Assembly: GCA_963682175.1 (NCBI GenBank)
Contig: OY821786.1
Location: forward strand, 21,071,501-21,135,500
Length of the DNA: 64,000 nucleotides
From: Triglochin maritima
Taxonomy: Eukaryota; Streptophyta; Magnoliopsida; Alismatales; Juncaginaceae
Direction of reading: 5' to 3'
Part shown: one piece after another, positions 1 to 10,229 of the stretch
How the letters are laid out: each line of letters opens with the position of its first letter
How positions within the stretch are numbered: position 1 is the stretch's first letter
Program-made: the position numbers and the translations under genes
The notes under the pieces: model-generated
The model's database searches: none
What the model was told of the DNA's origin: nothing
What the model saw: only the letters and a program-made list of their open reading frames with translations

Positions 1-604
1 GGAGGTAAACAAAAGAAACCCACTTCCTACTTTGTTAAAATGAATAACTCTCTTGTTAAGAAAACCAATTATTCAAATGGTTGGGTACCTAAGACTACTC
101 AAGTTTGGGTACCAAAAGCTAAACCTCAAGGACCCAAACAAATTTGGGTACCAAAGTCTTCACTTGTTTCTTTGCTTGTAGATAAAAGCAAGGAGAAAGG
201 GGAAGTGGATTCTCGATAGCGGGTGCTCGAGGCATATGACAGGAGACTCCCAAGTTCTATCAAACTTAAAGCCTAAGAAGGGAGCAACCGTCACATTTGG
301 AGATAATGCTAAAGGACACATTGTCGGCATCGACAATGTTGGTAATTCTACTACTCCTAACATTGAAAAAGTTTTATTAGTAGATGGGTTAAAACATAGC
401 TTGCTTAATGTTAGTCAATTAACCGATAAGAATTTTCTAGTTGTATTTGATAAACACACTTGCCATATCATCTCTAAAAATGACATGAAAATTGTTTTTA
501 ATGGATATAGATCAAATAACATCTACATTGTGCATGTTGATATTCTTAGAATCCTAAGTGTTGAAACATGCTTAGTTGCCTCACATGACGAAGCTTGGTT
601 ATGA
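1..604 (+). pseudogene. copia gag C-terminus, linker and protease (broken)
   Basis: The first ~220 bases encode a lysine-rich linker with three WVPK repeats, typical of the Sirevirus region between gag and protease. The protease active site reads W-I-L-D-S-G-C-S-R-H-M at about 208-240, with the catalytic D in DSG. It lies in a different frame from the WVPK repeats, so a frameshift lies near 195-210. The protease frame then runs to an in-frame TGA at 602-604, directly before the H-N-R-L-G-H motif of the next domain. The retropepsin would process the Gag-Pol polyprotein in virus-like particles. This copy cannot make it in one piece. Confidence 0.8.
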
Positions 605-1415
605 CACAACCGCTTGGGACATATTAGTATGTCACAATTGCACAAATTATCAAAACTTGAATTGGTTAGAGGACTACCAAAAATTGATTTCAAAAAGGAC
701 AAACTTTGTGATGCATGCCAATTTGGAAAACAATTCAAATCTTCTTTTAAATCTCTAAATGTGGTGTCAACTTAAAAACCCCTCGAGCTTTTACACTTAG
801 ATCTTTTTTGACCCTCAAGGACCGTAAGTTTAGGAGGGAAAAGATATGCATTTGTGATTGTTGACGACTTTTCGAGATTCACTTGGGTTTTGTTTTTAGC
901 TAACAAGTATGACGCCTTTGAAAGATTTAAAAGTTTTTGCAAACGTGTTCAAAGAGAAAAAGACTAACATAATCACTATTCATAGTGATCATGGAGGAGA
1001 ATTTGAAAATGAATCCTTTCAAAAGTTTTGTGAAAAATATGGAATTGAGCATAACTTCTCGTTTCCTGGCACTCCTCAACAAAATGGGGTAGTTGAGAGG
1101 AAAAATAGAACTCTTCAAGAAATGGCAAGAAAACTGCTTGTGGAAAAAGGACTTCCAAAATATTTTTGGTGCGAAGCCGTTAATACTTCTTTCTATGTGT
1201 TGAATCGTGTTCTCATTAGACCTATTTTAAATAAAACTCCGTTTGAACTTTGGCATGACCGGACTCCTAAAATCTCATATTTTAAAACTTTTGGCTCAAA
1301 ATGTTTTGTCCTCAATACTAAAGACAACTTGGATAAATTTGATGCAAAATCTGATGAGGCAATCTTTTTAGGGTATTATGATAGGAGTAAAGCATTTAGA
1401 ATCTACAATAAATGA
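605..1415 (+). pseudogene. copia GAG-pre-integrase and integrase (broken)
   Basis: HNRLGHIS at 605-628 and the CDACQFGK zinc-ligand motif at about 710-733 mark the GAG-pre-integrase domain. The integrase core shows the first acidic residue in IVDDFSR (about 859-880), the second in HSDHGGEF (about 979-1002) and the third in NGVVERKNR (about 1083-1110), the DDE triad of retroviral-type integrases. Stops occur near 772 and 809, and a frameshift near 965 separates the first D from the rest. The open part ends at a TGA at 1413-1415 in the same frame as the downstream RT. The enzyme would insert the cDNA into the genome; this copy is inactive. Confidence 0.82.
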
Positions 1416-1496
1416 ACAAGTTGTGTTGAGGAATCTCTACACGTTAACTTTGATGAGTTAGCTTGTGTAGATAACTCCTCTCTTGATGATGATTGC

Positions 1497-3266
1497 ATGG
1501 ATATAATTAGACATGTATCATCACAAGATGTTCCTATTGAGTCTCATCAAGAGCCTCCAAGTTCTCCACAAGAGGACGTGGAGGATCTTCCTAAGGATTG
1601 GACCTATAGAAAGGATCATCCGAAGGGCTTTGTGATTGGAGATGTTTCTCAAGGTGTGACGACACGATCTAAAGCACATGTAGTTTTTGATTCTTATTCA
1701 TTTATCTCTACATTAGAACCTAAGAAAGTAGAACAAGCATGTAATGACGAATTTTGGCTAATGACTATGCATGAAGAGCTAAATCAAATTGTTCGAAATA
1801 ATGTATGGGAACTTGTTGAAAAACCTTCTAACCAAACCGTTATTGGAACTAAATGGATCTTTCGAAACAAACTTGACGAAGATGGGAATGTAAGTAGAAA
1901 CAAAGCTAGACTCGTTGCTCAAGACTATCGCCAAGAGGAGGGTATAGACTTTGATGAAACTTATGCCCCCGTCGCTCGAATGGAAGTCATTCGCATGTTA
2001 TTAGGATATGCATCTTACATGGACATAAAATTATTTCAAATAAATGTTAAAAGTGCTTTCCTAAATGACTTTATAAATGAAGAAGTTTTTGTGGCACAAC
2101 CCCCTGGATTTGTAAATGAAACTTACCCAAACCATGTGTTTAAACTTAAGAAGACTCTTTATGGCCTCAAACAAGCTCCTAGAGCTTGGTATGAGCGGTT
2201 GAAGAACTTCTTAATCGACAAATGTTTTTGTGTGGGTAAAGTGGATACCACTCTTTTTGTTAAAACTTATGATCATGATTTACTAGTGGTACAAATCTAT
2301 GTTGATGATATAATATTTGGTGCAAGTAACCCGCGTCTTTGCAAAGAATTTTCCAAGTCTATGCAGGGGGAGTTCGAGATGAGCTTAATTGGTGAACTAA
2401 ACTTCTTCCTCGGACTTCAAATTAAGCAAACTAAAGACGGCAACTTCATACACCAAGCAAAGTACACAAGAGAGCTCTTAAAACGCTTTGGTCTTGAAGA
2501 CAGCAAGCCTCACAACACTCCCATGAGTACTAGCACTAAATTAGACAAAGATGAAAATGGCAAGGAGGTGGATATCAAGAAATATCGAGGTATGATGGCA
2601 TCCTTGCTTTATCTTATCGCTAGTCGTCCGGATATTATGTTTTCCGTGTGTTTGTGTGCTCGTTTTCAAGCTTGTCGTAAAGAATCTCATTTCAATGCTT
2701 TAAAACGTATTTTTTGCTATCTCAAAGGATCTCAAGAATTTGATTTGTTTTACCCCAAGACTAGAGCTTTTGATCTTGTTGCCTATAGTGACGCCGACTA
2801 TGCCGGTTGCATTTTAGATCGTAAAAGTACTAGTGGCACTTGCCAATTCTTGGGAAAATCGCTTGTCTCTTGGTTTAGTAAGAAACAAAATAGTGTTGCA
2901 TTGTCGACAACCGAGGCCGAATACATTGCCGCCGGTTGTGCATGTGCACAAGTCTTGTGGATGAGGCAAACCCTCAAAGACATGAAACTTGAGTTTCAAA
3001 CTACTCCTATATTATGTGATAATACTAGTGCAATAAATCTTTTGAAAAATCCCATATTGCATTCTCGAACTAAACACATTGAGGTTAGACATCATTTTCT
3101 TAGAGATCATGCAACAAAGGAAGACATTAAGCTTATATTTGTTCCCACTAATGATCAACTTGCGGATATCTTCACAAAACCTTTAAATGTTGATCAATTC
3201 ATTCATATAAGGCTAAATCTAGGAATGTGCAACTTAAATGACGTACAACTTGAACATTTCATGTGA
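1497..3266 (+). CDS. copia reverse transcriptase-RNase H, open 589-codon remnant
   Basis: This is the longest undamaged coding stretch of the element. It is the C-terminal half of a polyprotein, so the ATG at 1497 is only the first Met after the upstream stop, not a natural start. The RT begins near residue 100 and has the catalytic YVDD box at residues 268-271. RNase H follows, with its first acidic residue in YSDADYAG near residue 432, the E in STTEAEY near 473 and the D in CDNTSAI near 508. The tail TKHIEVRHHFLRDH is typical of Sirevirus pol. RT would copy element RNA into cDNA. The frame reads without a break to TGA at 3264-3266. Confidence 0.88.
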   Translation: MDIIRHVSSQDVPIESHQEPPSSPQEDVEDLPKDWTYRKDHPKGFVIGDVSQGVTTRSKAHVVFDSYSFISTLEPKKVEQACNDEFWLMTMHEELNQIVRNNVWELVEKPSNQTVIGTKWIFRNKLDEDGNVSRNKARLVAQDYRQEEGIDFDETYAPVARMEVIRMLLGYASYMDIKLFQINVKSAFLNDFINEEVFVAQPPGFVNETYPNHVFKLKKTLYGLKQAPRAWYERLKNFLIDKCFCVGKVDTTLFVKTYDHDLLVVQIYVDDIIFGASNPRLCKEFSKSMQGEFEMSLIGELNFFLGLQIKQTKDGNFIHQAKYTRELLKRFGLEDSKPHNTPMSTSTKLDKDENGKEVDIKKYRGMMASLLYLIASRPDIMFSVCLCARFQACRKESHFNALKRIFCYLKGSQEFDLFYPKTRAFDLVAYSDADYAGCILDRKSTSGTCQFLGKSLVSWFSKKQNSVALSTTEAEYIAAGCACAQVLWMRQTLKDMKLEFQTTPILCDNTSAINLLKNPILHSRTKHIEVRHHFLRDHATKEDIKLIFVPTNDQLADIFTKPLNVDQFIHIRLNLGMCNLNDVQLEHFM

Positions 3267-4147
3267 CTTAGTCGAATTTTGATACTTGGTTGAGGTTTCC
3301 TTCCAAATGTTTGTGGATTTATTGGGTGTTTTTCAAAATTGGGCATTTCAGACGTTATTCGGTCGAACAGAAATGAAGTTCCGTTCGACCAGATTACAGT
3401 TTCTCAAAGCAGTTTTCAAAATTTTCTTTCGTTCGGACAACCGCATTATTGTGTTCGGTCGACCGGTCGCTTGCTGTGTTGTTTTTGAGTTTTCAGTGGT
3501 ATGTTTCGGTCGACCACTTATTCTACTTCGTTCGACTGTTTCTCGTTTGGTCAATCTGACTTAAGTTCACTTAAGTGTCCGGTCGAACCATTTTTGAGTT
3601 TTGGACGACCGTAGAGGTTTTGCGGTCGACCGTGTGTGTGTTTTTGTCCAACCAAAAATCACCCAGCAGCTGTCACTCCTCGTTCGGTCGACCGACGACC
3701 TCTTTTACGTCCGACCGAAAATCGTCAGTACTTTCACGCATGTTGAAACTTTTCTTTCGGTCGACCGTTTATCTATACTTCGTTCGACCGAAACGCGCCA
3801 ATAGGTTCCTTGGTCTTCCATTTTTTGCGCTAGGTCGACCGTTTCGTAATTTCCCTCCGACCGAATTTGGACAGTAGCTGTGCCATCGTGGGTTTTCAAA
3901 AAAAATTAACCCTCCGGTCGACCGGGACATGCGAGCGGTCGACCGTTAGTGTCGTTTCAGCTCTTATTAGGGCTTTTTCAAGGCATCACTCTTCACTTTC
4001 ACCTCTCCTCTTTTAAAACCCTAGTGCCTCCCTTCACCTTCCCTCTCCCTCCGATCGACCGGCTGCCAAACTCCTATTTTTCTTCCATCTCTCGAACCCC
4101 CTTGCCTTCCTAAACCCATTCCGGCTGTCTCCTACATCTCTTCTCCT
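3267..4147 (+). repeat. non-coding spacer with CGGTCGACCG palindrome array
   Basis: No credible gene lies between pol and the third ORF. The exact palindrome CGGTCGACCG occurs at 3456, 3623, 3685, 3758, 3915 and 3936, with many one-mismatch or half-site forms such as CGTTCGACCG between them. Sireviruses are reported to carry palindrome arrays in non-coding regions near their 3' end; the sequence seen here is specific to this genome or clade as far as I can tell. Short open frames here are by-products of the repeats. Confidence 0.8.
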
Positions 4148-5420
4148 ATGGGTCGCTCAAAGATGTCCATAACCAAGAAACGTACTACTCCAGAGGTCAC
4201 CGAGCGTCGCACTAAGAAGAAACAAGACTCTCAACCCTCGTCCTCTTGTGCTTTGGATCCTCTGGTTTAACTTTTGCTTCAGTTCTTTCTGGTTGATGAT
4301 GATGCTAAAAAGGCGTGGGATGAAGTTTACTCGGTTGCTAATTTCATACCATGTCACAAGGTTGTGGTAGCCGACTTTGAAAACTTGTCTTTACAATCCT
4401 TTTTAGATGCAAACAAACTCACTTTCTCTCACACTATTATTGCATCTAAACCCTATTATCCCTTTCTTGTGCAACAATTCTATTGCAATCTTAGAAAACT
4501 CCCTCATAAGCATGTCTTAACTACCTTAATCAATGGGATTGAATATAGGATCACACCCGAATTGTTGTCTCAGACTCTAGGTTTTACGTCAAGGGGAAAA
4601 AATATTTATCGTGACTTTCCTCAAGGTGCTCTCCCTGACACCAATATAGAGAAAATGGTTGATGAGTTATATGCCATTCCTCCTCCTCGGGTAAACGGTC
4701 GTTTCAAACACAATGCTTCTCTTTTACACCCTCTACCCAGGATTCTTGCCCAAATCATTTCTTACAACCTTTTTCCAAAATTTGGTCACCGTAACGAGGT
4801 ATCTAATTTGGCTCTTACGTGTATCTATTGCATCTATAAGAAAGAGTCGGTAGATTGGCCTAGTTTCATTATCTTGCACATGTGCCATCGTAGCGGATCG
4901 TATCTTCCCTACCCAATGGGGCTCACTGTGCTATTTGAAAAATGGAATATCGATGTCGATTTTTTTCCGTCTTTGGTCTACAAATTTCCTTTCTGTAAGA
5001 CCACCCTTTCCAAAATGAAATCTATTCCTCTTCCTTCGCCACCTCATTCATCTGCTGAGGACTCTGCTGAAAATTCCGACGAAGAAGAAGAAGAAGCAGA
5101 AGAGTTTTCTAAAGATCCGAGGTGGATGCCTCGTTCTGTGCCTCGCGATTCCAGCTCTTGGTGGGGTGCGGGAGACTTTGCTGCTTGGGCTCAAGGGCAG
5201 TGTTCATGTTCATCTTCTATTGATCAATATCGTTATCAACAACTTTCGGATCAAGTTCAATCTTTCGAGGCCTCCACTTCTGCTCGCTTTGATGCGCTTG
5301 AGGCATCCTCGAATGCTTGCTTCGATGCGCTTGAGGCCTCCACATCTGCTTAGCTCGGCCGGATTGAAGCCTCTCTTGAATCTCTCTCCTCACTGCTGCG
5401 TGATCAGAGGCTTGGGTGAT
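4148..5420 (+). pseudogene. Sirevirus third ORF (env-like position / plant transposon protein)
   Basis: The ATG at 4148 opens a frame starting with a basic, Lys/Arg-rich segment. It is interrupted by TAA near 4268 and continues for 359 codons to TAG at 5351-5353; the same frame resumes to TGA near 5420. The central region resembles the 'putative plant transposon protein' domain, with a QFYCNLRK segment followed by an EYRITPELL segment. An acidic run of Glu and Ser follows, then a C-terminal repeat with FDALEAS units that could form a coiled coil. Sireviruses often carry an ORF here called env-like, but I see no signal peptide or clear membrane anchor, so an envelope role is not supported. Function is unknown. 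Confidence 0.6.
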
Positions 5421-5710
5421 TCGGTGTTGTTTTTGTGTGGAGCGTGTGTATCGTTTTGTCGTTGTATTTCGGTTTATGATATTGTTGGTTCAAACTTTGG
5501 CTTATTGTTGTATTTTGTTTTGAACCTTTAGTAGTATTTGCTTTCGCCGTTGTCTTTGATGTATGTTGTGAATTCTAATTTAAATGCATGGTTTATTGTT
5601 GTCTCTCCTATTTTTTTGGCTTGGCTTAATAATCTCACTTCCATTACCATATATTATGCCTATGCTTAAATCGCTTATCATATTATCTCATGAGTCTTTT
5701 TGTTTATGCC

Positions 5711-5850
5711 AAAGGGGGAGAAATAAATACATGCTTATAGATAGGGGGAGCTATAAGATAGGGGGAGCTATAGATATTGATTGTGAATGATAAAAATCAA
5801 ATTTAAACATGTATTTAGATTGATAAGTGGTCATCATCAAAAAAAAAGAT
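5711..5850 (+). promoter_or_regulatory. polypurine tracts before the 3' LTR
   Basis: AAAGGGGGAG at 5711-5720 and two ATAGGGGGAG tracts at 5741-5750 and about 5758-5767 match Sirevirus-type polypurine tracts, which prime plus-strand DNA synthesis. The tract directly touching the LTR (5839-5850) is only an A run ending in GAT. It has lost the G run expected next to an LTR, suggesting decay of the proximal tract. Confidence 0.6.
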
Positions 5851-6967
5851 TGTTGGCTTTTTGGCTAATAATCGTTAATCCGTTTTGATGATTAATCAAC
5901 ACATCAATAAAAACATGTATCAATTGAAATATCATTGCTTGCATATATGTATGTTATCTAACGTTTCAGGAATCAAGGTTGAGTTAAATTAAAGATGAAG
6001 ATTGAAGAGTAGCTAGGTTCAAATTCCATGTATTTAGGCCACAAATGTAACTTGGCACTTGAAATCCATGATTCATTGCATTACACATCACTTAGGATAC
6101 CTATAAAAGTCTCACACTATTTTCCAAATATCCTAGACTTCAATAGGAAATCATCTAAACTCATTAGAGTCGGACAACAGGAAAACTGCACTAAAACGGT
6201 CGACCGGTAGAACCATTTGGTTCGACCGATTTTCACCAGACCTTCCCAGCCAACGAAATCTATCCAACACGGTCGACCTATATTCCTCACCCGTTCGACT
6301 GTGCATTCTATCTGGTTTGCCTGTCTTAAATTGGTCAACCGGCATATACATTTTGTTCGACTGTTTCCTCAAATCCTGTTTGACTGTTAGATATCGGTCG
6401 ATCGAAACACTTGTTCTGTTCGACCGTCTCACCTTGTCAAGCGATAGAAATTAGTTTACCCTGTAAAAATCTTTCAGCCTATCATTTGTCGACACGTGTC
6501 AACTTAGTGAGACTTTCGGTCGACCGAAACTTCATATCTGTTCGACCGATTGTTTTCCGTATTTGTATTAATTACGACCGTTATACTTGTCGTATACTCT
6601 AACGGTCATATACAAATTTTCCTAACTAACCTTATTTTGGATTTAGTCTTCCGGTCGACCGAATTCCCCTTAACGGTCGACCGCATCTTGATTCTTCCCT
6701 GTCCATCTTAAAAACCGTATTTAGTCTATTCACCCCCCCCCCCTTTAGACTAAGTTTAGGGGCTAGTAGATCCTACACGAATCCCCTAACTAGAATCATC
6801 AATTCGGACAATCAAAATGCATTCAGCCAATAGATGACAAATGCTTGGGAAATAGTGTGCCAGGATGGTCAATATACACCATGTCACTTTGATTGATTAG
6901 GTTGATTGATTAAGATTAGTTTGATTAATCATCAAAATCAATATAGATTAAGACCAAAAAGCCAACA
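5851..6967 (+). repeat. 3' LTR of the Sirevirus-type element
   Basis: It begins TGTTGGCTTTTTGG and ends CCAAAAAGCCAACA, a terminal inverted match of 14 bases. The similarity continues inward for about 50 bases on each side (TTTTGATGATTAATCAA on one strand at each end). Exact CGGTCGACCG palindromes lie at 6197, 6517, 6652 and 6674, with several degenerate forms between them. A C run at about 6733-6744 lies near the 3' end, as in many Sirevirus LTRs. The 1117 bp length fits the group. Confidence 0.85.
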
Positions 6968-7009
6968 GGGGATATGTGACGTTGTAATGGTTGCAGCATA
7001 ATGACCGCG

Positions 7010-7118
7010 TCGTGGCACTAGATGCATTAAATGAAGAAGTGTTGTAGTATTCTAGAGCCTACATCTTTTTTCAGTTAGGTTTCAGGATAGTAGGAGATAA
7101 AAGTAGAAACAAAGTTTA
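7010..7118 (+). pseudogene. plant mobile domain fragment, left arm part 1
   Basis: Read on +, this encodes A-L-D-A-L-N-E-E-V-L, a stop, then SRAYIFFQLG and VGDKSRNKVY. That matches the N-terminal half of the plant mobile domain (PMD, found in MAIN-like proteins and in transposons). It is inverted relative to the copy at 8400-8675 and joins to 8225-8395 once the intervening LTR is removed. It starts just downstream of the Sirevirus LTR, which may have cut it. Confidence 0.65.
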
Positions 7119-8219
7119 TGTTAGGACCTACACCCAATTAAGAGGACTAATCTTGTTTAGAGGGGTTAATGACTTTTTGGTTTGGAAGGAGGATAAGGTT
7201 GATGTGAAGGAAAAAGTGAAAGGTGACGTGTTGGATGGTTAGGGGGTGAGATGGATGTAGAATATTGGTGGAGGTGGAGGTGGAGGTGGAGGTGTTGAGT
7301 ATATATATAGCATGATGGGGTTAAAACGTGAGAAAGGTTTTTACTCCTAACATGAGGAGTTTAAGTGAGGCGTGAGAGAGAAGGTGGTGAAGAGATGGAG
7401 AAGAGGTTGGGTGAAGGAGGTTCGGTTTTGGGTTGGCTTTGAGGTATGTAAGAGCATGTCTTAGCTAAAGAGCTAATCAACTTATTTTTGTGTTAGAACT
7501 TCACTGATTGGGTCAAGAACACCATAGTTAATGATACAAATGATGATCTCTATATTTGATTAGGTTTTTCTGGTGCAAGAGATATAAACAAAAATATGAA
7601 AATTGGATGTGATTTGTGGAATTAAGACTTCGATTGGGAGATAGGTAAGTATCGATTCTTTATTCTTCAGTTTCATATCATGTCTGTCTCTCTTGATATT
7701 TGTAGTTGCATGCATGTTGAGTATCAATATTGAATTTAATGATATGCATATGATTGCATGGTGGTGTTTCGACACACATGTCCTGTGGCTGTGTGTACGT
7801 TTCTGACTGAGTAACTTAGGAAAGAGCTACCTAACGGGCAATATGGAGCCACCCGAGAAAGGAAAGGACTATCTGTCATTAGTGTGGAGCTATCAGGTGT
7901 GCGTCTGACTGATTGATAGATTCAGAAACATTAGGGGTTCAAGATTGTTATGCATGCATATATTTGTGATACACGTCTCTTGATTGTGCTCATTAACTGA
8001 ATGTCCTATTATGTATTTTCCACATGGTTATGATTCTGTATAATTGACGGTTGATACTTGCGGGCTGTCGAGCTCACAAATTATTGATTATATTTTTCAG
8101 ATTACTTATGAGTTTATCAGATGGATTAAATATCAGAGTGCACAACGGTCAGGATCGTGGATCGTATTAACGCAATAGGTTCGGGCGGGTAAGCACTTTC
8201 CCGAGCTCGGGGCATTACA
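7119..8219 (+). mobile_element. probable solo LTR inside the left PMD arm
   Basis: It begins TGTTAGGACC and ends GGGGCATTACA (TG...CA ends) and is 1101 bp. Flanks are GTTTA on the left and ATTTA on the right, a 4 of 5 target duplication. The uninterrupted right arm of the inverted repeat shows that the sequence on either side was once contiguous, which is independent support for an insertion. It includes a GGAGGT hexamer run at about 7266-7292 and no coding region. I infer gypsy origin from the ends only. Confidence 0.6.
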
Positions 8220-8395
8220 ATTTATCTTATATACTTGCTTTTGCTGTAGGATCTGTTCGAATGTTGTAACTACTTTTGGAGAGATGCGTATTTGGCTATT
8301 TTGTACAACTATTTAGATCAAACCTGTTTGAAAAATGATAAACATGTAGCTGGTTTTTTGACATTATAACAAATTTAGTGTTGGAAAACGAGGAC
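8220..8395 (+). pseudogene. plant mobile domain fragment, left arm part 2
   Basis: Continues the PMD reading: a DLFECCNYFWRDAYLAILY segment, then CLKNDKHVAGFLTL, then QI-stop-CW where the family usually has a WxW-like segment. Stops and frame changes make it non-functional. It pairs as an inverted repeat with 8400-8575. Confidence 0.65.
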
Positions 8396-8399
8396 ATTT

Positions 8400-8675
8400 T
8401 GCACGTTCTCAACACCAAATTTATAATAAGGTTAAGAAACAAGCTATTTGTTTCCTATTTTTCGAACATGCTTGATCCAAATAGTTGTACAAAACGGCCA
8501 AAAGACGTAGCTCTCCAACTATAGTTACGACATTCGAACAGATCCTCCAACACAAGCAAGTATCTAAGATGAATTTTGTTTCCACTTTTATCTCCTACTT
8601 TCCCGGAACTTAATTGAAACCAGATGTAGATTCTAGTGTGCTGCAATACTTCCTCATTTGTTGCATCTGACTAAT
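8400..8675 (-). pseudogene. plant mobile domain fragment, right (inverted) arm
   Basis: On the minus strand an open stretch from about 8675 to a stop at 8455-8457 encodes TRIYIWFQLSSGKVGDKSGN, then IHLRYLLVLEDL, then YSWRATSFGRFVQLFGSSM. This follows the conserved PMD order: a DKSGN-HLRYL motif followed by a YSW motif. It is about 70 codons, far short of a full PMD of several hundred residues. It lies convergently against the left arm with a spacer of only a few bases near 8396-8399. A read-through transcript would form a long hairpin. Confidence 0.7.
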
Positions 8676-10229
8676 TATAATAGTTACATTTTCGTGAATT
8701 AAAGATGACATATGTTCTTCTGTAATACTAGCACTGAAGGATCCACAGGACAATGAGAGTCATGTGAATAAGATATTTTGTAATTGTACAAAAAAAAGAA
8801 GACCAAATCAACAATCAAATATTGTGTACAAAACACCCCTGAAGTGGTGCAAAAGACCCGTGAAGTGGTGCAAAACAACTGATTTGTATTTGTTTTCACA
8901 GGATCGTATCAAATAAAAATGTCTCTACTCCCAATTGTTTTATTTAAGAAAATTATATAGTTATATTCAATACAATGGGCTTGTGGGAGTTGGAATTGTT
9001 CGGGAAATATGAAAAGTTATGGATATTTGTCTAGCATTGTTGTTTCGTAGACATACATAACCTCCACTTCTATTCTATTTTTGTTCTCACGGACTTCTTC
9101 CTTGAGCATAATGAAAAGAAGCAAAATCTAATTCCAAAAAATAGAGAATGCAACTTCATTTTTATATTTCATGTCAAGCTAGAAAACTAATAAATACCAC
9201 ATTCTCAAATAAGAGAATTCGAATCCGTAACGAATCAATTTGAAGTTAATCTAAATCATTCTCAAATAATCGAAATAATTCTCAACCAATTCATTCTAAT
9301 CTAAATCAAATACAAACCAAAAGAACACATCCAAATCATTCTCAATCACCATAAGTCAATTTCCAAAAACAAATAAACCAATCCAACTAATCAAAAAAAT
9401 GTTAACAAAAATAAGGGAAAATGTCATGAGAACGAATCAAACATGTTAAAACGGCACCGGGATGTCAGAAATTGCCGAAGAGAGGGAGGAGCAGGGGGTG
9501 CAGTTATGGGGAAGAAGATGGGGAAAGAGGGGGCCGACGATCATTTTCTCGCCGCCCTAGGTGAAAACGGCATCCGAGATGCCATTTTCTGTACCAGGAA
9601 AATGACATCTCGTTTGCCTCATATTTTGTCAAATATGTTTTACAACCTTATATTCTTCCAATTTCTTTTATATATAATTATTTTAATTTTTTTCTAAATC
9701 CTACTGCCAGCTGAATATGAAAACAACTTGGATCTCAATCAAGTGAATCTCCAACCGATGTGCAAATACGTGATGAGTGCTAGAATTCCTAGACCAAGCC
9801 CATCGGCGGTTCTCCTTTGTGATCCAGCGGTCTTCCAACACGAAGACAATGACTTTCTTCAACACCGTGGACAAACTTAGATTGATCATGACAGGTTATT
9901 AGGAACTAGAATGTGGCCCGAGTTTTGAAAACCCCAATCCAACTTGTTGTAGTCTGTTCTGTTTAAATCCAGTTCTGAAAAATTATTATATGGTTATTGA
10001 CTTTATTTGAGGGTCATTGATTTTTTCCGGCGTTAAAAAGAATACCAAATGACACAATTACCCTTGTTATTTTTGTCATAATTACAAATCATACATTTCT
10101 TTTTCCCAACATTCATATTTCTCTCAACTCTGACTCCCAACATATTTCTCCCATAAATACTATAACCATCCTACATAACACACAAGAGTATTAAGATCGA
10201 TTTCCATTATGTAATCTTTATTTTGGCAT
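8676..10229. other. gene-free AT-rich stretch
   Basis: I see no gene here. There is a short duplicated GAAGTGGTGCAAAA motif near 8840-8875 and several TCTCAAAT-type AT-rich repeats at 9200-9330. An 84-codon frame at 9443-9697 has no recognisable motif and biased composition; I do not annotate it. Confidence 0.5.

Larger units (their letters stand above)
1..6967 (+). mobile_element. Sirevirus-type Ty1/copia retrotransposon, 5' part outside the window
   Basis: The order is protease, GAG-pre-integrase, integrase, RT, RNase H, a long non-coding stretch, a third ORF, purine-rich tracts and a 3' LTR. Integrase before RT defines copia. A third ORF after pol, AGGGGGAG-type purine tracts and palindrome arrays near the 3' LTR are described traits of Sireviruses, so I place it there. 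The 5' LTR, primer-binding site and most of gag lie outside the window, so the target duplication cannot be tested. The pol frame carries several stops and frameshifts, so this copy is not autonomous. Confidence 0.85.

Noticed and set aside
3456..3945. CRISPR-like array of short repeats
   Set aside because: Spacing is irregular, the repeat is a 10 bp palindrome, the setting is a plant retrotransposon and there are no cas genes.
9443..9697. 84-codon frame with Gly/Lys-rich start
   Set aside because: No motif, no conserved neighbours, simple composition.
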